A stretch of 64,000 nucleotides of DNA from an uncultured Alphaproteobacteria bacterium (GCA_934270475.1 CAKQPS010000001.1:62001-126000); one strand, 5' to 3'; positions 27,377 to 37,156 are shown, counted from the first letter of the stretch. A program made the numbers and translations. Notes: generated by a model not told the origin, from the sequence alone.

Positions 27377-28297
27377 TTATTTCTTATCCTTTTTATTTTT
27401 AGCCGATTTTGCGGCTTTTGTTTTTTTAGCCGATTTTTTGACTCTGGAGCCATTATTTTTTGCTGTCGGCAATAGCGTATCATTTTTTAACGAATCCATG
27501 GCTGTATTCTCATCTAACGGACTCGGATTTTCCGGTGAAAAAATCTCCAGCTGCGACTGAATTACCATCATAATCATCACGACATACAAACAAATAATAT
27601 AATTTGCGGCAAAATCAACCACAATAGTTGTTACGAAATAAAAATTCTTATATAAAAATATTTTCAATAAAATATTCAACTGAAAAGAGATAAAGTTGAT
27701 TAAGAGCAAAATTACACCATATGTAAAAACAATGCTGAAACTTTTATCGGTTGTTTGCTTCCATATAAGTTTTAGCGATGGAAATTTTCCATTTGCCATA
27801 TAACTACCGACAGCGCCTGCCATACGCACAATTAAAAACGGTACCCAGCAGCAGGCAAATGCTATCAGAAAATAAATAAACTCAATTTTCCAATTTGGAT
27901 TCGGCTCTTTTGTAACCATAGCAACAACCATTACTAATGAAAAAATCAGCAGCAGCAAAACCAAAAACAATAAACCGATTTTTTTCAGGCGTCCGCGTTC
28001 CAAACTGATTATATTTTTTAGAGAAAATTTTTTGCCGTTAAATTCTATATCGTAAAAATCTACAAAAAAGGCAAAAATAACGCATAGCATTAAAAATTTA
28101 TCGACAAAGAACATTGCCGAAGTTAAATTTGGACACCACCATGCTGGATTCATCATATCACAGGAATAATTTTGCCCAAAAGCTAAAGAAATTACCGTCA
28201 TAATCAAAGCATAAAAAGCTATAGCTTTATAGTGCTCAAAACTGTTTTGAAATAAAGACAACGTTTTCCAAACCAATTTAGGGAATGTAAATTTCAT
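27377..28297 (-). CDS. Multi-pass membrane protein of unknown function
   Basis: 306 aa with about five or six hydrophobic helices, among them IAFYALIMTVISLAFG, FLMLCVIFAFFVDFY, IGLLFLVLLLLIFSLVMVVAMV, FIYFLIAFACCWVPFLIV and IICLYVVMIMMVIQ, and a Lys/Ala-rich basic tail (KKSAKKTKAAKSAKNKKDKK). It starts one base after the dnaE stop and is probably co-transcribed with it. It somewhat resembles DUF975/YciC-like membrane proteins in layout, but I cannot support a family. Confidence 0.7.
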   Translation of the reverse strand: MKFTFPKLVWKTLSLFQNSFEHYKAIAFYALIMTVISLAFGQNYSCDMMNPAWWCPNLTSAMFFVDKFLMLCVIFAFFVDFYDIEFNGKKFSLKNIISLERGRLKKIGLLFLVLLLLIFSLVMVVAMVTKEPNPNWKIEFIYFLIAFACCWVPFLIVRMAGAVGSYMANGKFPSLKLIWKQTTDKSFSIVFTYGVILLLINFISFQLNILLKIFLYKNFYFVTTIVVDFAANYIICLYVVMIMMVIQSQLEIFSPENPSPLDENTAMDSLKNDTLLPTAKNNGSRVKKSAKKTKAAKSAKNKKDKK

Positions 28298-28298
28298 T

Positions 28299-31200
28299 TT
28301 ATATTTCCTTTACCAATGAAACGCCGGCAATGGCGCGGATTGACGACAGCAAGTCGCCGTTTGCCAAAGCATAGCCGTTTTTAAGTTCTATACGAATATC
28401 CCAATCGTCATTTTCCGGCTTGATATAAACCTTATTGGTGCCGTAGCGCTCATGCGACAGCACTTCGCGAATCGGACGCACGGCTTCAACATTGTTCACA
28501 ACAATAATCAGCCCTTTTGAGTTTTCCGTTATTTCCTCGTCCAAAGTTTTTATGACATTAAACAGCATGCGCGGAGGCATATCTTCTGCCTGCTTTTCTA
28601 TTTTTACTTTGACGAAAAGCGGCAAACCGCTGTTTATGGCATGTTCAAATTTAGTTATTCCGTCAGAAAATAACAAGCCTTCGTAAGCTGACGTGGTGTC
28701 TGAAAGCTTTACAAAAGCAAACGGCTTGCCGCTTTTGCTGATTTTTTTCTGAAATCCCTGCAAACAGCCGGCAAGGTTAGCATAAATTGTATCGCCGGTT
28801 TTTATACCTTTTATCGCATCAGCGTAAGTAGTGACGCCTAAACGCTCCATACTTTCTTTATAGACATCAAGCGGGTGCGCCGATAAATAGAAGCCAATGG
28901 CTTCTGCCTCAAACTGCAGGCGTTCCAAAGCCGGCCAATCCGGTTTATCCTGTAATTTTACGGTTGAGTTGAGCTCTTCACTGCCAAACAGCGAGGTTTG
29001 CGAACTGTTTTTAAGCTCTGCCGCAGCGGCAATGTGGCGCATGATATTTTCAATATTGGCAAAAAGCTTGCCGCGGTTGGTATCTAAGCAGTCAAAAGCA
29101 CCGGCTTTTATCAGCTGCTCGAGCTGTTTGCGGTTGATTTGCTTTACGTCCACGCGGTGAATAAAGTCGGAAATGCTTTTAAATTTGCCGTTTTTCTCAC
29201 GTTCTTCGACAATAGCGTTCATATTTGCCTCGCCCACGCCTTTTAAGCCGGCAAGAGCAAAGCGGATATTATTTCCCTCAACCTTAAACAAGGCATTAGA
29301 CATATTGATATCCGGCGACAAAACCTTATAACCCATTTTTTTGAACTCTTCGGTATAGAACAAAACCTTGTCGGTGTTGGTTATATCAAAGTCCATAATG
29401 GCGCACATAAATTCTACCGGATAATGGGCTTTTAAATACGCTGTTTGGTAAGAAATCAGCGAATATGCAGCGGCGTGTGATTTGTTAAACCCGTAAGACG
29501 CAAACTTTTCCATTTGGTCAAAAATGGTCTTGGCAACTTCGCCGTCTATGCCTTTTTTGATGGCACCGTCGGTAAACATTTGGCGCTGATGCGGAATTTC
29601 ATCGCGCATTTTTTTACCCATAACCTTACGCAGCTTATCGGCACCACCCAAAGTATAGCCTCCCAAAACCTGAGCAATTTTCATCACCTGCTCTTGGTAA
29701 ACCATAATTCCGTAGGTTTCGCCCAAAATCGGTTCCAAGTCAGGGTGCAGATATTTAATCTCTTCCCGTCCGTGCTTGCGGTTGATATAGGTTGGAATAT
29801 TATCCATCGGTCCCGGGCGGTAAAGAGAAATAACGGCGATTAAATCTTCAAAACGGTCAGGTTTTATTTGTTTCATTACATCGCGCATGCCGGAAGATTC
29901 AAATTGGAAAATAGCACTGGTATTGCCTTCCTGCATCAGCTCATAAGTCGGCTTATCGTCCAAAGGAACCGCCGCCATATCCAGTTCAATGCCATGGGTC
30001 TTCTTTACCCAATCCACCGCGCGCTTGATAACTGTCAGAGTTTTCAGCCCCAAAAAGTCAAACTTAATCAGACCGGTTTCTTCTACAAACTTCATATCAT
30101 ATTGAGTTACCGGCATTTCGGCACGCGGATCTTTATAAAGCGGCACCAGCTGGTCAAGCGGTCTATCGCCGATAACCACACCGGCGGCATGCATACCGGA
30201 GTTGCGGTATAAGCCTTCAAGTTTCATGGCTATATCAAACAGCTTGTTAATCTGCGGATCTTTTACCCGCATTTCTTCCAGCTCAGGCACTTGGTCTAAA
30301 GCTTCCTGCAAGGTTGGGTTTTTACCACCCTGCCCCGGCGGAATCATTTTAGAAATTCTATCCGCTTGGCTATACGGCATTTGCAGCACACGCGCCACAT
30401 CGCGAATTACAGCTTTTGACTGCAATTTACCATAGGTGATAATTTGCGCCACATGGTCGTAACCATATTTTTTTTGCACATATTCAATGGTTTTATGGCG
30501 GTTTTCCTGACACAAGTCCACGTCAAAATCCGGCATGTTAACGCGTTCCGGATTCAAAAATCTTTCAAACAGCAAATCTAAGCGAATCGGATCCAAGTCG
30601 GTAATTTTCAGCGACCACGCCACAATGGAACCGGCACCGGAACCACGCCCCGGACCAATCGGCACGCCGTGGGTCTTAGACCAGCGGATAAAATCAGACA
30701 CGATAAGGAAATAACCAGGGAAGCCCATTTTTTTGATAACGCTTAATTCATAATCCAAGCGCTCATAATAATGACGGTCGATTTCAGCACGTTCTTCCGC
30801 GCTCATTCCCTTGTGATAAACTTGAACCTTCATACGTTCATTTAAACCCTTATAGGCTTCTTCGGTAATGAACTCGTCTTGGGTTTTGCCTTCGGGACAA
30901 ATAAAAATCGGCAGCAGCGGCTCCATTTTATAGGAAAGATAGTTGCAGCGCTTGGCAATATTAACCGTATTTTCTACAGCTTCCGGAATATCCTTGAAAA
31001 GCTCCAGCATTTCGGTTTCACTGCGCCAGTGATTACCAGGGAGATATTTGCGGCGGTTCTCATTTGCCACATATTCTCCGGCAGCAATGCAGCAAAGTGC
31101 GTCGTGCGCCTCATACATGCTTTCATCAAAAAAGAAAACATCGTTCGTTGCCACCAGTGGGATATTATGCTTATAGGCAAGCTTTAAAAACACTGATTCG

Positions 31201-31772
31201 GTTTTCTTTTCTTCCTCATAGCCGACGCGGGAAATTTCCATATAGAGCCGGTCACCGAAAATTTCTTTATATTCAAGCAGCTTTTGTTCGGCTTCATCAT
31301 TGCGGTTTTGCAAAATGAGCCGCCCGATTGGTCCTTCATAGCCGCCGGTAAGACAAATTAAACCCTCATTGAAATCACGCAGATTCTGCATAGTCAGCTG
31401 CGGAGTGTCGCTATGTTCCATATTATCCAAATAATAGCGGCGAAACATTTTCATAATAGATTTATAGCCGGTTTCATCTTTTACCAGCAAAATAATTCTA
31501 TCCGGCGGCAGTTCCTTGCCTTTTGACAAAGCTAAGTTTTCCGAATCCTCATTATGCACGCAAAGCTCCGAGCCGAGAATCGGCTTAACTCCTTCATCTG
31601 AAGCATATTTTGAAAAGCATTTTCCGCCAAACAAATTGCCTCGGTCGGTAATGGCGCAGCAAGGTATGCCCAAATCGTGCATTTTATGCACCAACTTAGG
31701 TACAAGCATAGCGCCAAGCGATAAAGAATAAGCGGTATGAACGCGCAAATGTATAAATTTCGGATCGGTCAT
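28299..31772 (-). CDS. dnaE: DNA polymerase III alpha subunit
   Basis: Replicative polymerase, 1157 aa, the normal DnaE1 length. Order: N-terminal PHP domain (FIHLRVHTAYSLSLGAM), polymerase core with GPGRGSGAGSIVAW and the catalytic aspartates in NMPDFDVDLCQENR, PGPMDNIPTYINRKHG, a helix-hairpin-helix region (ALAGLKGVGEANMNAI), then an OB-fold C terminus (FAFVKLSDTTSAYEGLLFSD). It lies in a leftward run with parA, parB and a Cys-rich protein, but a weak hairpin precedes it. Confidence 0.97.
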   Translation of the reverse strand: MTDPKFIHLRVHTAYSLSLGAMLVPKLVHKMHDLGIPCCAITDRGNLFGGKCFSKYASDEGVKPILGSELCVHNEDSENLALSKGKELPPDRIILLVKDETGYKSIMKMFRRYYLDNMEHSDTPQLTMQNLRDFNEGLICLTGGYEGPIGRLILQNRNDEAEQKLLEYKEIFGDRLYMEISRVGYEEEKKTESVFLKLAYKHNIPLVATNDVFFFDESMYEAHDALCCIAAGEYVANENRRKYLPGNHWRSETEMLELFKDIPEAVENTVNIAKRCNYLSYKMEPLLPIFICPEGKTQDEFITEEAYKGLNERMKVQVYHKGMSAEERAEIDRHYYERLDYELSVIKKMGFPGYFLIVSDFIRWSKTHGVPIGPGRGSGAGSIVAWSLKITDLDPIRLDLLFERFLNPERVNMPDFDVDLCQENRHKTIEYVQKKYGYDHVAQIITYGKLQSKAVIRDVARVLQMPYSQADRISKMIPPGQGGKNPTLQEALDQVPELEEMRVKDPQINKLFDIAMKLEGLYRNSGMHAAGVVIGDRPLDQLVPLYKDPRAEMPVTQYDMKFVEETGLIKFDFLGLKTLTVIKRAVDWVKKTHGIELDMAAVPLDDKPTYELMQEGNTSAIFQFESSGMRDVMKQIKPDRFEDLIAVISLYRPGPMDNIPTYINRKHGREEIKYLHPDLEPILGETYGIMVYQEQVMKIAQVLGGYTLGGADKLRKVMGKKMRDEIPHQRQMFTDGAIKKGIDGEVAKTIFDQMEKFASYGFNKSHAAAYSLISYQTAYLKAHYPVEFMCAIMDFDITNTDKVLFYTEEFKKMGYKVLSPDINMSNALFKVEGNNIRFALAGLKGVGEANMNAIVEEREKNGKFKSISDFIHRVDVKQINRKQLEQLIKAGAFDCLDTNRGKLFANIENIMRHIAAAAELKNSSQTSLFGSEELNSTVKLQDKPDWPALERLQFEAEAIGFYLSAHPLDVYKESMERLGVTTYADAIKGIKTGDTIYANLAGCLQGFQKKISKSGKPFAFVKLSDTTSAYEGLLFSDGITKFEHAINSGLPLFVKVKIEKQAEDMPPRMLFNVIKTLDEEITENSKGLIIVVNNVEAVRPIREVLSHERYGTNKVYIKPENDDWDIRIELKNGYALANGDLLSSIRAIAGVSLVKEI

Positions 31773-31782
31773 AGCATCGGAA

Positions 31783-31809
31783 AGGCGCCCTGTTTTAGAA
31801 GGACGCCCC
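31783..31809 (-). terminator. Hairpin between the Cys-rich gene and dnaE
   Basis: On the minus strand GGCGTCCT / AGGGCGCC with an 8-nt loop, then TTTCCG. It may be a weak terminator or an attenuator ahead of dnaE. Confidence 0.5.
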
Positions 31810-31823
31810 TTATTTACTAAAAG

Positions 31824-32069
31824 CTATTTGTTATCTGAGCTGGCTTTTTGATAGCAACGGCAGTGGCAAATTCCATCGCGTTCAATATCGCTGCGGCAAA
31901 GTTCAGAAATGCAGTATCTTTTTTCATTGTTACCGTCGCATGGGCAGCGCTGCCATTCATTGTCGCCAAACATCATATTTTTAGCTTTGGCAATTTTTTC
32001 AATATTCTGAGTCGGATAGTATCCGGCTTTTTTGCAGTTTTCCAACATTTTTTCTAAAATTGTAGCCAT
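31824..32069 (-). CDS. Cys-rich protein resembling ferredoxin-thioredoxin reductase catalytic chain
   Basis: 81 aa. The arrangement CPC-x8-CISELC-x10-CHC (then a further Cys) recalls the CPC...CPC...CHC pattern that binds a 4Fe-4S cluster and forms the redox disulfide in the catalytic chain of ferredoxin-thioredoxin reductase, but the second pair is spaced CxxxxC instead of CPC. The N-terminal 40 residues are helical (LEKMLENCKKAGYYPTQNIEKIAKAKNMMFG). It sits 10 bp after parB. It could instead bind zinc; a 4Fe-4S role is inference. Confidence 0.6.
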   Translation of the reverse strand: MATILEKMLENCKKAGYYPTQNIEKIAKAKNMMFGDNEWQRCPCDGNNEKRYCISELCRSDIERDGICHCRCYQKASSDNK

Positions 32070-32079
32070 TTCAATTCTC

Positions 32080-32994
32080 CTATCTTTGTTCTAATATATC
32101 TAAAATTGAGCTTAATTCAGCCGGTGTGTTATAGTGCAATGTTATACTACCTTTACCTTTTTTTCCAGCATTTATTTTAACTTTCAGCTTTAATTTTTCT
32201 TCCAAATCCGCCATAATTTTTTGCAAATCCAAATCCACCGGTTTAGGCTCTTTTGGCGTGATATTGTTTACGGTTATTCCTTTGGCATTGGCAGCTAAGG
32301 TTTCTGCCTCACGCACGCTCAAGCCTTCTTTAACAATTTTGTTTGCCAGCTCAACCGCATTTTCGCAGCCAATCAAAGCGCGGGCATGACCGGCTGAGAG
32401 CTTATTTTCTTTTACCAGCTGTTTAATTTCTTCAGGCAAGCTAAGCAAACGCAAAGTATTGGCTATATAGCTGCGTGATTTACCGATAACTTTGCCAATA
32501 ATTTCCTGCGTATATTCATATTCATTCATTAAGCGGTTCAAGCCTTCAGCTTCTTCAATAGCCGAAAGATTTTCACGCTGCAGGTTTTCGATTAAAGCAA
32601 TCTCTAAAGTTTCGCTGTCTGACAAATCTTTTACAATTGCCGGAACTTTATCTAATCCGGCAAGCTGAGCGGCGCGCCAACGGCGTTCACCGGCAATAAT
32701 TTCATATTTATCATTTTTCTTACGAACCAACAGCGGCTGTAAAACACCTTTCTCCTTAATTGATGCGGCTAAAGATTCCAAAGCATCGCGATCAAATTCC
32801 GTACGCGGCTGGAAAGCACACGGTATAATATCAGCGACTTTTATTTCATTTGAATTTTCTTTTTTAAATACAGTGTTTTCAACCAAGCTTTCAACATCTG
32901 CGGTCTCATCATCTAAATTCAGGTTTATTTCTTCATCACCAAGCAGCGCTTCCAAACCGCGACCAAGACCAAATTTTTTATTATTAGTGTTCAT
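32080..32994 (-). CDS. parB: Chromosome-partitioning protein ParB
   Basis: 304-aa CTPase that loads at parS and slides on DNA to build the partition complex. Begins with the usual FGLGRGLEALLGD; the ParB/Srx domain has GERRWRAAQLAGL and ENLQRENLSAIEEA, followed by a helix-turn-helix (YTQEIIGKVIGKSRSYIANTLRLLSLP) that reads parS, and a C-terminal dimer domain. It abuts parA. Three perfect parS sites lie 1-6 kb upstream of its start, inside neighbouring genes. Confidence 0.96.
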   Translation of the reverse strand: MNTNNKKFGLGRGLEALLGDEEINLNLDDETADVESLVENTVFKKENSNEIKVADIIPCAFQPRTEFDRDALESLAASIKEKGVLQPLLVRKKNDKYEIIAGERRWRAAQLAGLDKVPAIVKDLSDSETLEIALIENLQRENLSAIEEAEGLNRLMNEYEYTQEIIGKVIGKSRSYIANTLRLLSLPEEIKQLVKENKLSAGHARALIGCENAVELANKIVKEGLSVREAETLAANAKGITVNNITPKEPKPVDLDLQKIMADLEEKLKLKVKINAGKKGKGSITLHYNTPAELSSILDILEQR

Positions 32995-33762
32995 CTACAA
33001 CTCCTTTTCTCTTTTTAAAACTTCTTTTGCCAGCTGAATATAGGCTTGCGCACCAGCGCTTTTAAAATCATAAATCAAAATCGGCTTGCCATGCGACGGA
33101 GCTTCAGCAATTCTCACGCTTCTTGGAATAACCGTTTGATAAACTTTGTCGCCAAAATATTTACGCACATCAGCCTCTATCATTTGGCTAAGATTGTTTT
33201 GTTTGCTGTACATTGTGAGAATAATACCCTGCAAAGTCAAAGCTGGATTAAAATTACGCTTGATAGCATTGATATTTTTCATTAAATCCGCTAAGCCTTC
33301 CAACGCTAAAAATTCGCATTGCAGCGGAACCATTACCGAATTTGAACTAACCAGCGCGTTAATAGTAATTAAATTCAGCGACGGCGGGCAGTCAATCAGC
33401 ACATAATCATATACTGCCTCTAAGCTGCTCAAAGCTTTTTTCAGCACAAACTCGCGCTTTTCAACTTCTACCAATTCAATTTCGGCAGCAGCCAAATCCG
33501 GTGAGGACGGTATCATATCAAATCTCGGCAAATCGGTATGCAAAATCGCCTCTTTGACATCGCACTTGCCAATCAAAACATCATAGGAAGAATAGTTTTC
33601 TTTTTGCTTGGCTATTCCCATAGAAGTTGTAGCATTGCCTTGCGGGTCAAAATCTATGACCAGCACACGGCGCCCGATTGCCGACAAAGCTGTAGCAATA
33701 TTGATTGTTGTTGTTGTTTTTCCCACACCGCCTTTGCGGTTTGCAACAGATATTATTTTCAT
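32995..33762 (-). CDS. parA: Chromosome-partitioning ATPase ParA
   Basis: 255-aa Walker-type ATPase (ANRKGGVGKTTTTINIATAL; VLVIDFDPQGNATTS; DYVLIDCPPSL), the chromosomal Soj/ParA type without a long N-terminal DNA-binding extension. It moves ParB-parS complexes along the nucleoid. Its start overlaps the rsmG stop (ATGA) and its stop abuts parB. Confidence 0.97.
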   Translation of the reverse strand: MKIISVANRKGGVGKTTTTINIATALSAIGRRVLVIDFDPQGNATTSMGIAKQKENYSSYDVLIGKCDVKEAILHTDLPRFDMIPSSPDLAAAEIELVEVEKREFVLKKALSSLEAVYDYVLIDCPPSLNLITINALVSSNSVMVPLQCEFLALEGLADLMKNINAIKRNFNPALTLQGIILTMYSKQNNLSQMIEADVRKYFGDKVYQTVIPRSVRIAEAPSHGKPILIYDFKSAGAQAYIQLAKEVLKREKEL

Positions 33763-34406
33763 TTTCTAGTCACCTCTGTCAAACAAAAAACATAGCCTTC
33801 TTTTCCACGTTCAACTTCAAACGGGCGGGCATAAAAGTTTTCAAAAATATCTACGCTCATATTCCACTTTTTATCTGCCTCTTCCAATTCTGCCATACCG
33901 GTATGACCTTTCGGCAAAACATATTCTGTATTTTTAGAACACAAACCAGTTGTGCAAGCTAGAATTTTATCAATTGAAGCCACAGCGCGGGCAGTAATGT
34001 AGTCAACATTTTTAAATACAACGTTTTCAGCTCGATTATTTATAACTTCGACATTTTGCAAATTTAACCGCTGACACACGTCTTTTAAATATACCGTCTT
34101 TTTAGTTATACTTTCAATTAAAACAACTTTAGCCGCTGGAAATTTCTCTGCCATAGCAATAGCCAAAACAACTCCGGGGAAACCGGAGCCGCTGCCGACA
34201 TCAACAAGCAATTTCACATCATCTCGCAGATAATCTATCAGCTGCAGCGAATCTAACACATGGCGCAATTCTAGTTCTTTTTCAGCATTTTTACTGACTA
34301 AATTTATTTTTTGATTCCATTCCAAAAGAATTTGCATAAAATCTTTCAATTTTTGCAATGTTTCACGTGAAACATGATAATTTAAAACTTCTTCATCAAA
34401 ATTCAT
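33759..34406 (-). CDS. rsmG: 16S rRNA (G527-N7) methyltransferase RsmG
   Basis: 215 aa, formerly GidB. The SAM site LLVDVGSGSGFPGVVLAIA, the FMQILLEWNQKINLVS start region and RAVASIDKIL are typical; methylates G527 in 16S rRNA. Its codons for VSRET near the N terminus are the first perfect parS site. It overlaps parA by four bases and lies downstream of the PHP gene after a 66-bp gap. Confidence 0.95.
   Translation of the reverse strand: MNFDEEVLNYHVSRETLQKLKDFMQILLEWNQKINLVSKNAEKELELRHVLDSLQLIDYLRDDVKLLVDVGSGSGFPGVVLAIAMAEKFPAAKVVLIESITKKTVYLKDVCQRLNLQNVEVINNRAENVVFKNVDYITARAVASIDKILACTTGLCSKNTEYVLPKGHTGMAELEEADKKWNMSVDIFENFYARPFEVERGKEGYVFCLTEVTRK
34359..34374. promoter_or_regulatory. parS: parS site 1
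   Basis: Perfect 16-bp palindrome TGTTTCACGTGAAACA inside rsmG, read in-frame as VSRET. Identical to the bacterial parS consensus bound by chromosomal ParB. Confidence 0.92.
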
Positions 34407-34472
34407 TTTGTACCTCTAAAGACAGAGTATAGATTATTTGCTTTTTATGCAACAAAATATAATGGTTATTAA

Positions 34473-35315
34473 CTAAAACTTTAAACGATTTTTTATGCCA
34501 AACCGCGATAAACACGCTTCAGCTAAATCAAATCTATCGCCGAGTTCGGAAACAGCGTGTGCATCATCGCTGATAACAAACTTTATATTGCGTTCTGCCG
34601 CGGCAGCTAAAATTGTTTTACACGGATAAAAGTCTCCGATTTTACGCAAACCTTTGGTGCTTATCTCCATTGGTCTATTTTGTTTTTGCAAAACATCTAA
34701 TATCTCAAGTTGTTCAGGCAGATAATTTTCCGGCACATAAATTCCGTCACCAAGCTTACGAGCATAATCAATATGGGCTAAAAATTTAAATACACCGCTT
34801 TCAACAGCTCTTTTAATAGTTTTAAAGTGACGGTATAAAAATTCCTGCTGCATTGAATAGTCAGAATATAGAATCGGCAAATCATATATATCAAAAAGAT
34901 TTTCGCATTTTTCATCAAACAGCATATGATTACCAGTGATGACATAATCATAATCTAGTTTACTCAAAAAATCTTTAAATTCTTCCAACCAACCGTCATA
35001 GGTAAAGAAATCAACCTCGAAGCCGATATATAGTTTTATACTTTCTGTTTTTGAAAGTTTGCGGATTTCCTCACAGTGTTTTTGAAATTCCGGCAAAGCT
35101 GCTTTAAAATCATTTTTAAAAATATGGTCGTTGCCGCGTTTTTTCCATAAGGGACAAGACAAACTTTGCTGCATATTTTTATGAATACAAAGATGGTCGC
35201 TAATTCCGAGTTCACAAAAGCCCAAAGACTTTGCTTTAGTCACCATTTCTTCTAAAGAGTTTTTGCCGTCCGAAAAATTTGTATGCGTATGATATGAAAA
35301 ATTTTGCACCATCAT
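34473..35315 (-). CDS. PHP-domain phosphoesterase, histidinol-phosphatase-like
   Basis: 280 aa with a PHP metal-binding domain: SYHTHTNFSDGKNS, LGISDHL, EVDFFTY, TGNHML, LAHIDYARK and ISDDAHAVSELG supply the His/Asp metal ligands of the family. HisJ/HisK-type histidinol-phosphatases are the nearest match, but no his gene is near, so the substrate is open. It overlaps the mnmG stop by four bases and so belongs to the mnmE-mnmG-rsmG-parA-parB series, where this gene is not normally found. Confidence 0.82.
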   Translation of the reverse strand: MMVQNFSYHTHTNFSDGKNSLEEMVTKAKSLGFCELGISDHLCIHKNMQQSLSCPLWKKRGNDHIFKNDFKAALPEFQKHCEEIRKLSKTESIKLYIGFEVDFFTYDGWLEEFKDFLSKLDYDYVITGNHMLFDEKCENLFDIYDLPILYSDYSMQQEFLYRHFKTIKRAVESGVFKFLAHIDYARKLGDGIYVPENYLPEQLEILDVLQKQNRPMEISTKGLRKIGDFYPCKTILAAAAERNIKFVISDDAHAVSELGDRFDLAEACLSRFGIKNRLKF

Positions 35316-37156
35316 TTTTTTATGTATCCCAATATAGCAGTTACAGCTGCCGGAGTTACACCTTTTATACGAGATGCCTCACCGATAGTTTTAGGCTTAA
35401 CTGCACTAAAACGCTGTATCATTTCCGTAGAAAGTCCACCGATTTTAGAGTAGTCTATATCATCGCTGATTTGCAGATTTTCATCACGTTTAAATACAGC
35501 GATATCTTCATATTCACGTTTCAAATAGCCCGAATACTTAGCATTTATTTCAACTTGTTCGAAAATATCGTCTTCTATGTTACTGCTTTCAGGTGCAATT
35601 TTAGATATTGTTTCACGTGAAACATCTTGATAGCCCAGCAGGTCTTTTAAGGTCTTTTTACCATTATGCTTAACCGTAATTCCTAAAGATTCAATTTCAG
35701 GATAAGAGATAAATTTGCAGGAACAATACTCATCAAACTTTTTGATTTTTTCCTCTTTATTTTTAAATACAGTGTATCTATTATTTGAAACACAGCCGAT
35801 ATTATAACCAAGTTCGGTTAAACGCGCATCTGCATTATCTGCCCGCAGCACCAAACGATATTCAGAACGAGATGTAAACATACGGTATGGCTCATCAACA
35901 CCTTTGGTAATTAAATCATCAACCATAACGCCGATATAACCTTGACTGCGGTCAATTGTAAATTCCTTGCCGCGGTTAAGAGCGAATAGCGCAGCATTAA
36001 CGCCAGCAAGCAATCCTTGGGCAGCAGCCTCTTCATATCCAGTTGTGCCGTTAATTTGCCCTGCCAAATAAAGACCTTTAGACTTTTTAACCGCTAAGCA
36101 ATGGTCAAGTTCTTGCGGATTTACATAGTCATATTCAATTGCATAGGCGTATCGCAGAATCTCAACATTTTCCAATCCCTTCATTGTATGAATAAATGCG
36201 TCTTGCACATCAGCCGGCAACGATGTAGAAATACCGTTCGGATACACAACATTTGTTTCATACCCCTCAGGTTCCAAAAATATTTGATGCGATGTTCTAT
36301 CGGCAAAACGAACAAGTTTATCTTCAATACTTGGACAATAACGAGGTCCTTTTCCCGTAATCAAACCAGAAAATAATGCGCACTTAGAAAAATTATCCCT
36401 AATTATTTTATGTGTCGCCTCATTTGTATATGTTACTCCGCAATCAATTTGGCGGTTGTGCAGTTCTTTAGTTAAAAAAGAAAACGGAACCGGATTTTTA
36501 TCACCGGACTGCTTCTCTAAAATATTCCAATTTATAGTGTCGCCGTTTAAACGTGACGGCGTACCGGTTTTTAAACGTCCAAGCTGCAAACCGAGAGATT
36601 TTAAATACGGTGTTACACCTGTGCAAGAAATATCGCCGACACGACCGCCGATTGAAGTTTGGTGACCGGTAAACATCACACCATTTAAAAATGTGCCAGT
36701 AGTTAAAACTACAGCCTTGGCGAAAATTTCGGTTTCATCAGCCAGCTTTACACCGCAGACATTGTTATCTTTTATCAGCAAGCCTTCAACAGCACCTTCT
36801 TTTAATTCCAAATTTGGAGTTTCTTGCAGTGCTTCAAGCATATATTTTTTATATAAACTTCTATCAGCTTGAGCTCGAGGTCCTCGAACAGCAGGTCCTT
36901 TAGATAAATTCAGCATTCTAAATTGAATACCTGCTTTATCAATAACACGCCCCATTAAACCATCCAAAGCATCTACTTCGCGCACCAAATGCCCTTTTCC
37001 CAATCCGCCGATAGCTGGATTGCAAGACATTTCGCCGATTGTTGAAATTTTATGCGTAACAAGCAGCGTTTCAGCACCAGTTCGAGCTGCAGCAGCACAA
37101 GCTTCACAGCCGGCATGACCACCGCCGACAACAATTACATCAAAAGTATTCTTCAT
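35312..37156 (-). CDS. mnmG: tRNA uridine-34 carboxymethylaminomethyl enzyme MnmG
   Basis: 614 aa from the ATG at 37156 (AGAGGA upstream; 12 further codons are open). FAD-binding VIVVGGGHAGCEAC at the N terminus, GIGKGHLVREVDALDG-type region, FLNGVMFTGHQTS and the C-terminal GGLSTEMIQRFSAVKPKTIGEASRIKGVTPAAV domain. With MnmE it installs the cmnm5 group at wobble U34. The frame carries parS site 2 as VSRET. Confidence 0.96.
   Translation of the reverse strand: MKNTFDVIVVGGGHAGCEACAAAARTGAETLLVTHKISTIGEMSCNPAIGGLGKGHLVREVDALDGLMGRVIDKAGIQFRMLNLSKGPAVRGPRAQADRSLYKKYMLEALQETPNLELKEGAVEGLLIKDNNVCGVKLADETEIFAKAVVLTTGTFLNGVMFTGHQTSIGGRVGDISCTGVTPYLKSLGLQLGRLKTGTPSRLNGDTINWNILEKQSGDKNPVPFSFLTKELHNRQIDCGVTYTNEATHKIIRDNFSKCALFSGLITGKGPRYCPSIEDKLVRFADRTSHQIFLEPEGYETNVVYPNGISTSLPADVQDAFIHTMKGLENVEILRYAYAIEYDYVNPQELDHCLAVKKSKGLYLAGQINGTTGYEEAAAQGLLAGVNAALFALNRGKEFTIDRSQGYIGVMVDDLITKGVDEPYRMFTSRSEYRLVLRADNADARLTELGYNIGCVSNNRYTVFKNKEEKIKKFDEYCSCKFISYPEIESLGITVKHNGKKTLKDLLGYQDVSRETISKIAPESSNIEDDIFEQVEINAKYSGYLKREYEDIAVFKRDENLQISDDIDYSKIGGLSTEMIQRFSAVKPKTIGEASRIKGVTPAAVTAILGYIKK
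35609..35624. promoter_or_regulatory. parS: parS site 2
   Basis: Perfect TGTTTCACGTGAAACA inside mnmG, again read in-frame as VSRET, 1250 bp from site 1. Confidence 0.92.

Noticed and set aside
31783..31809. Strong terminator separating dnaE from the par genes
   Set aside because: The T tail is short and interrupted, so read-through is likely; listed only as a weak hairpin.
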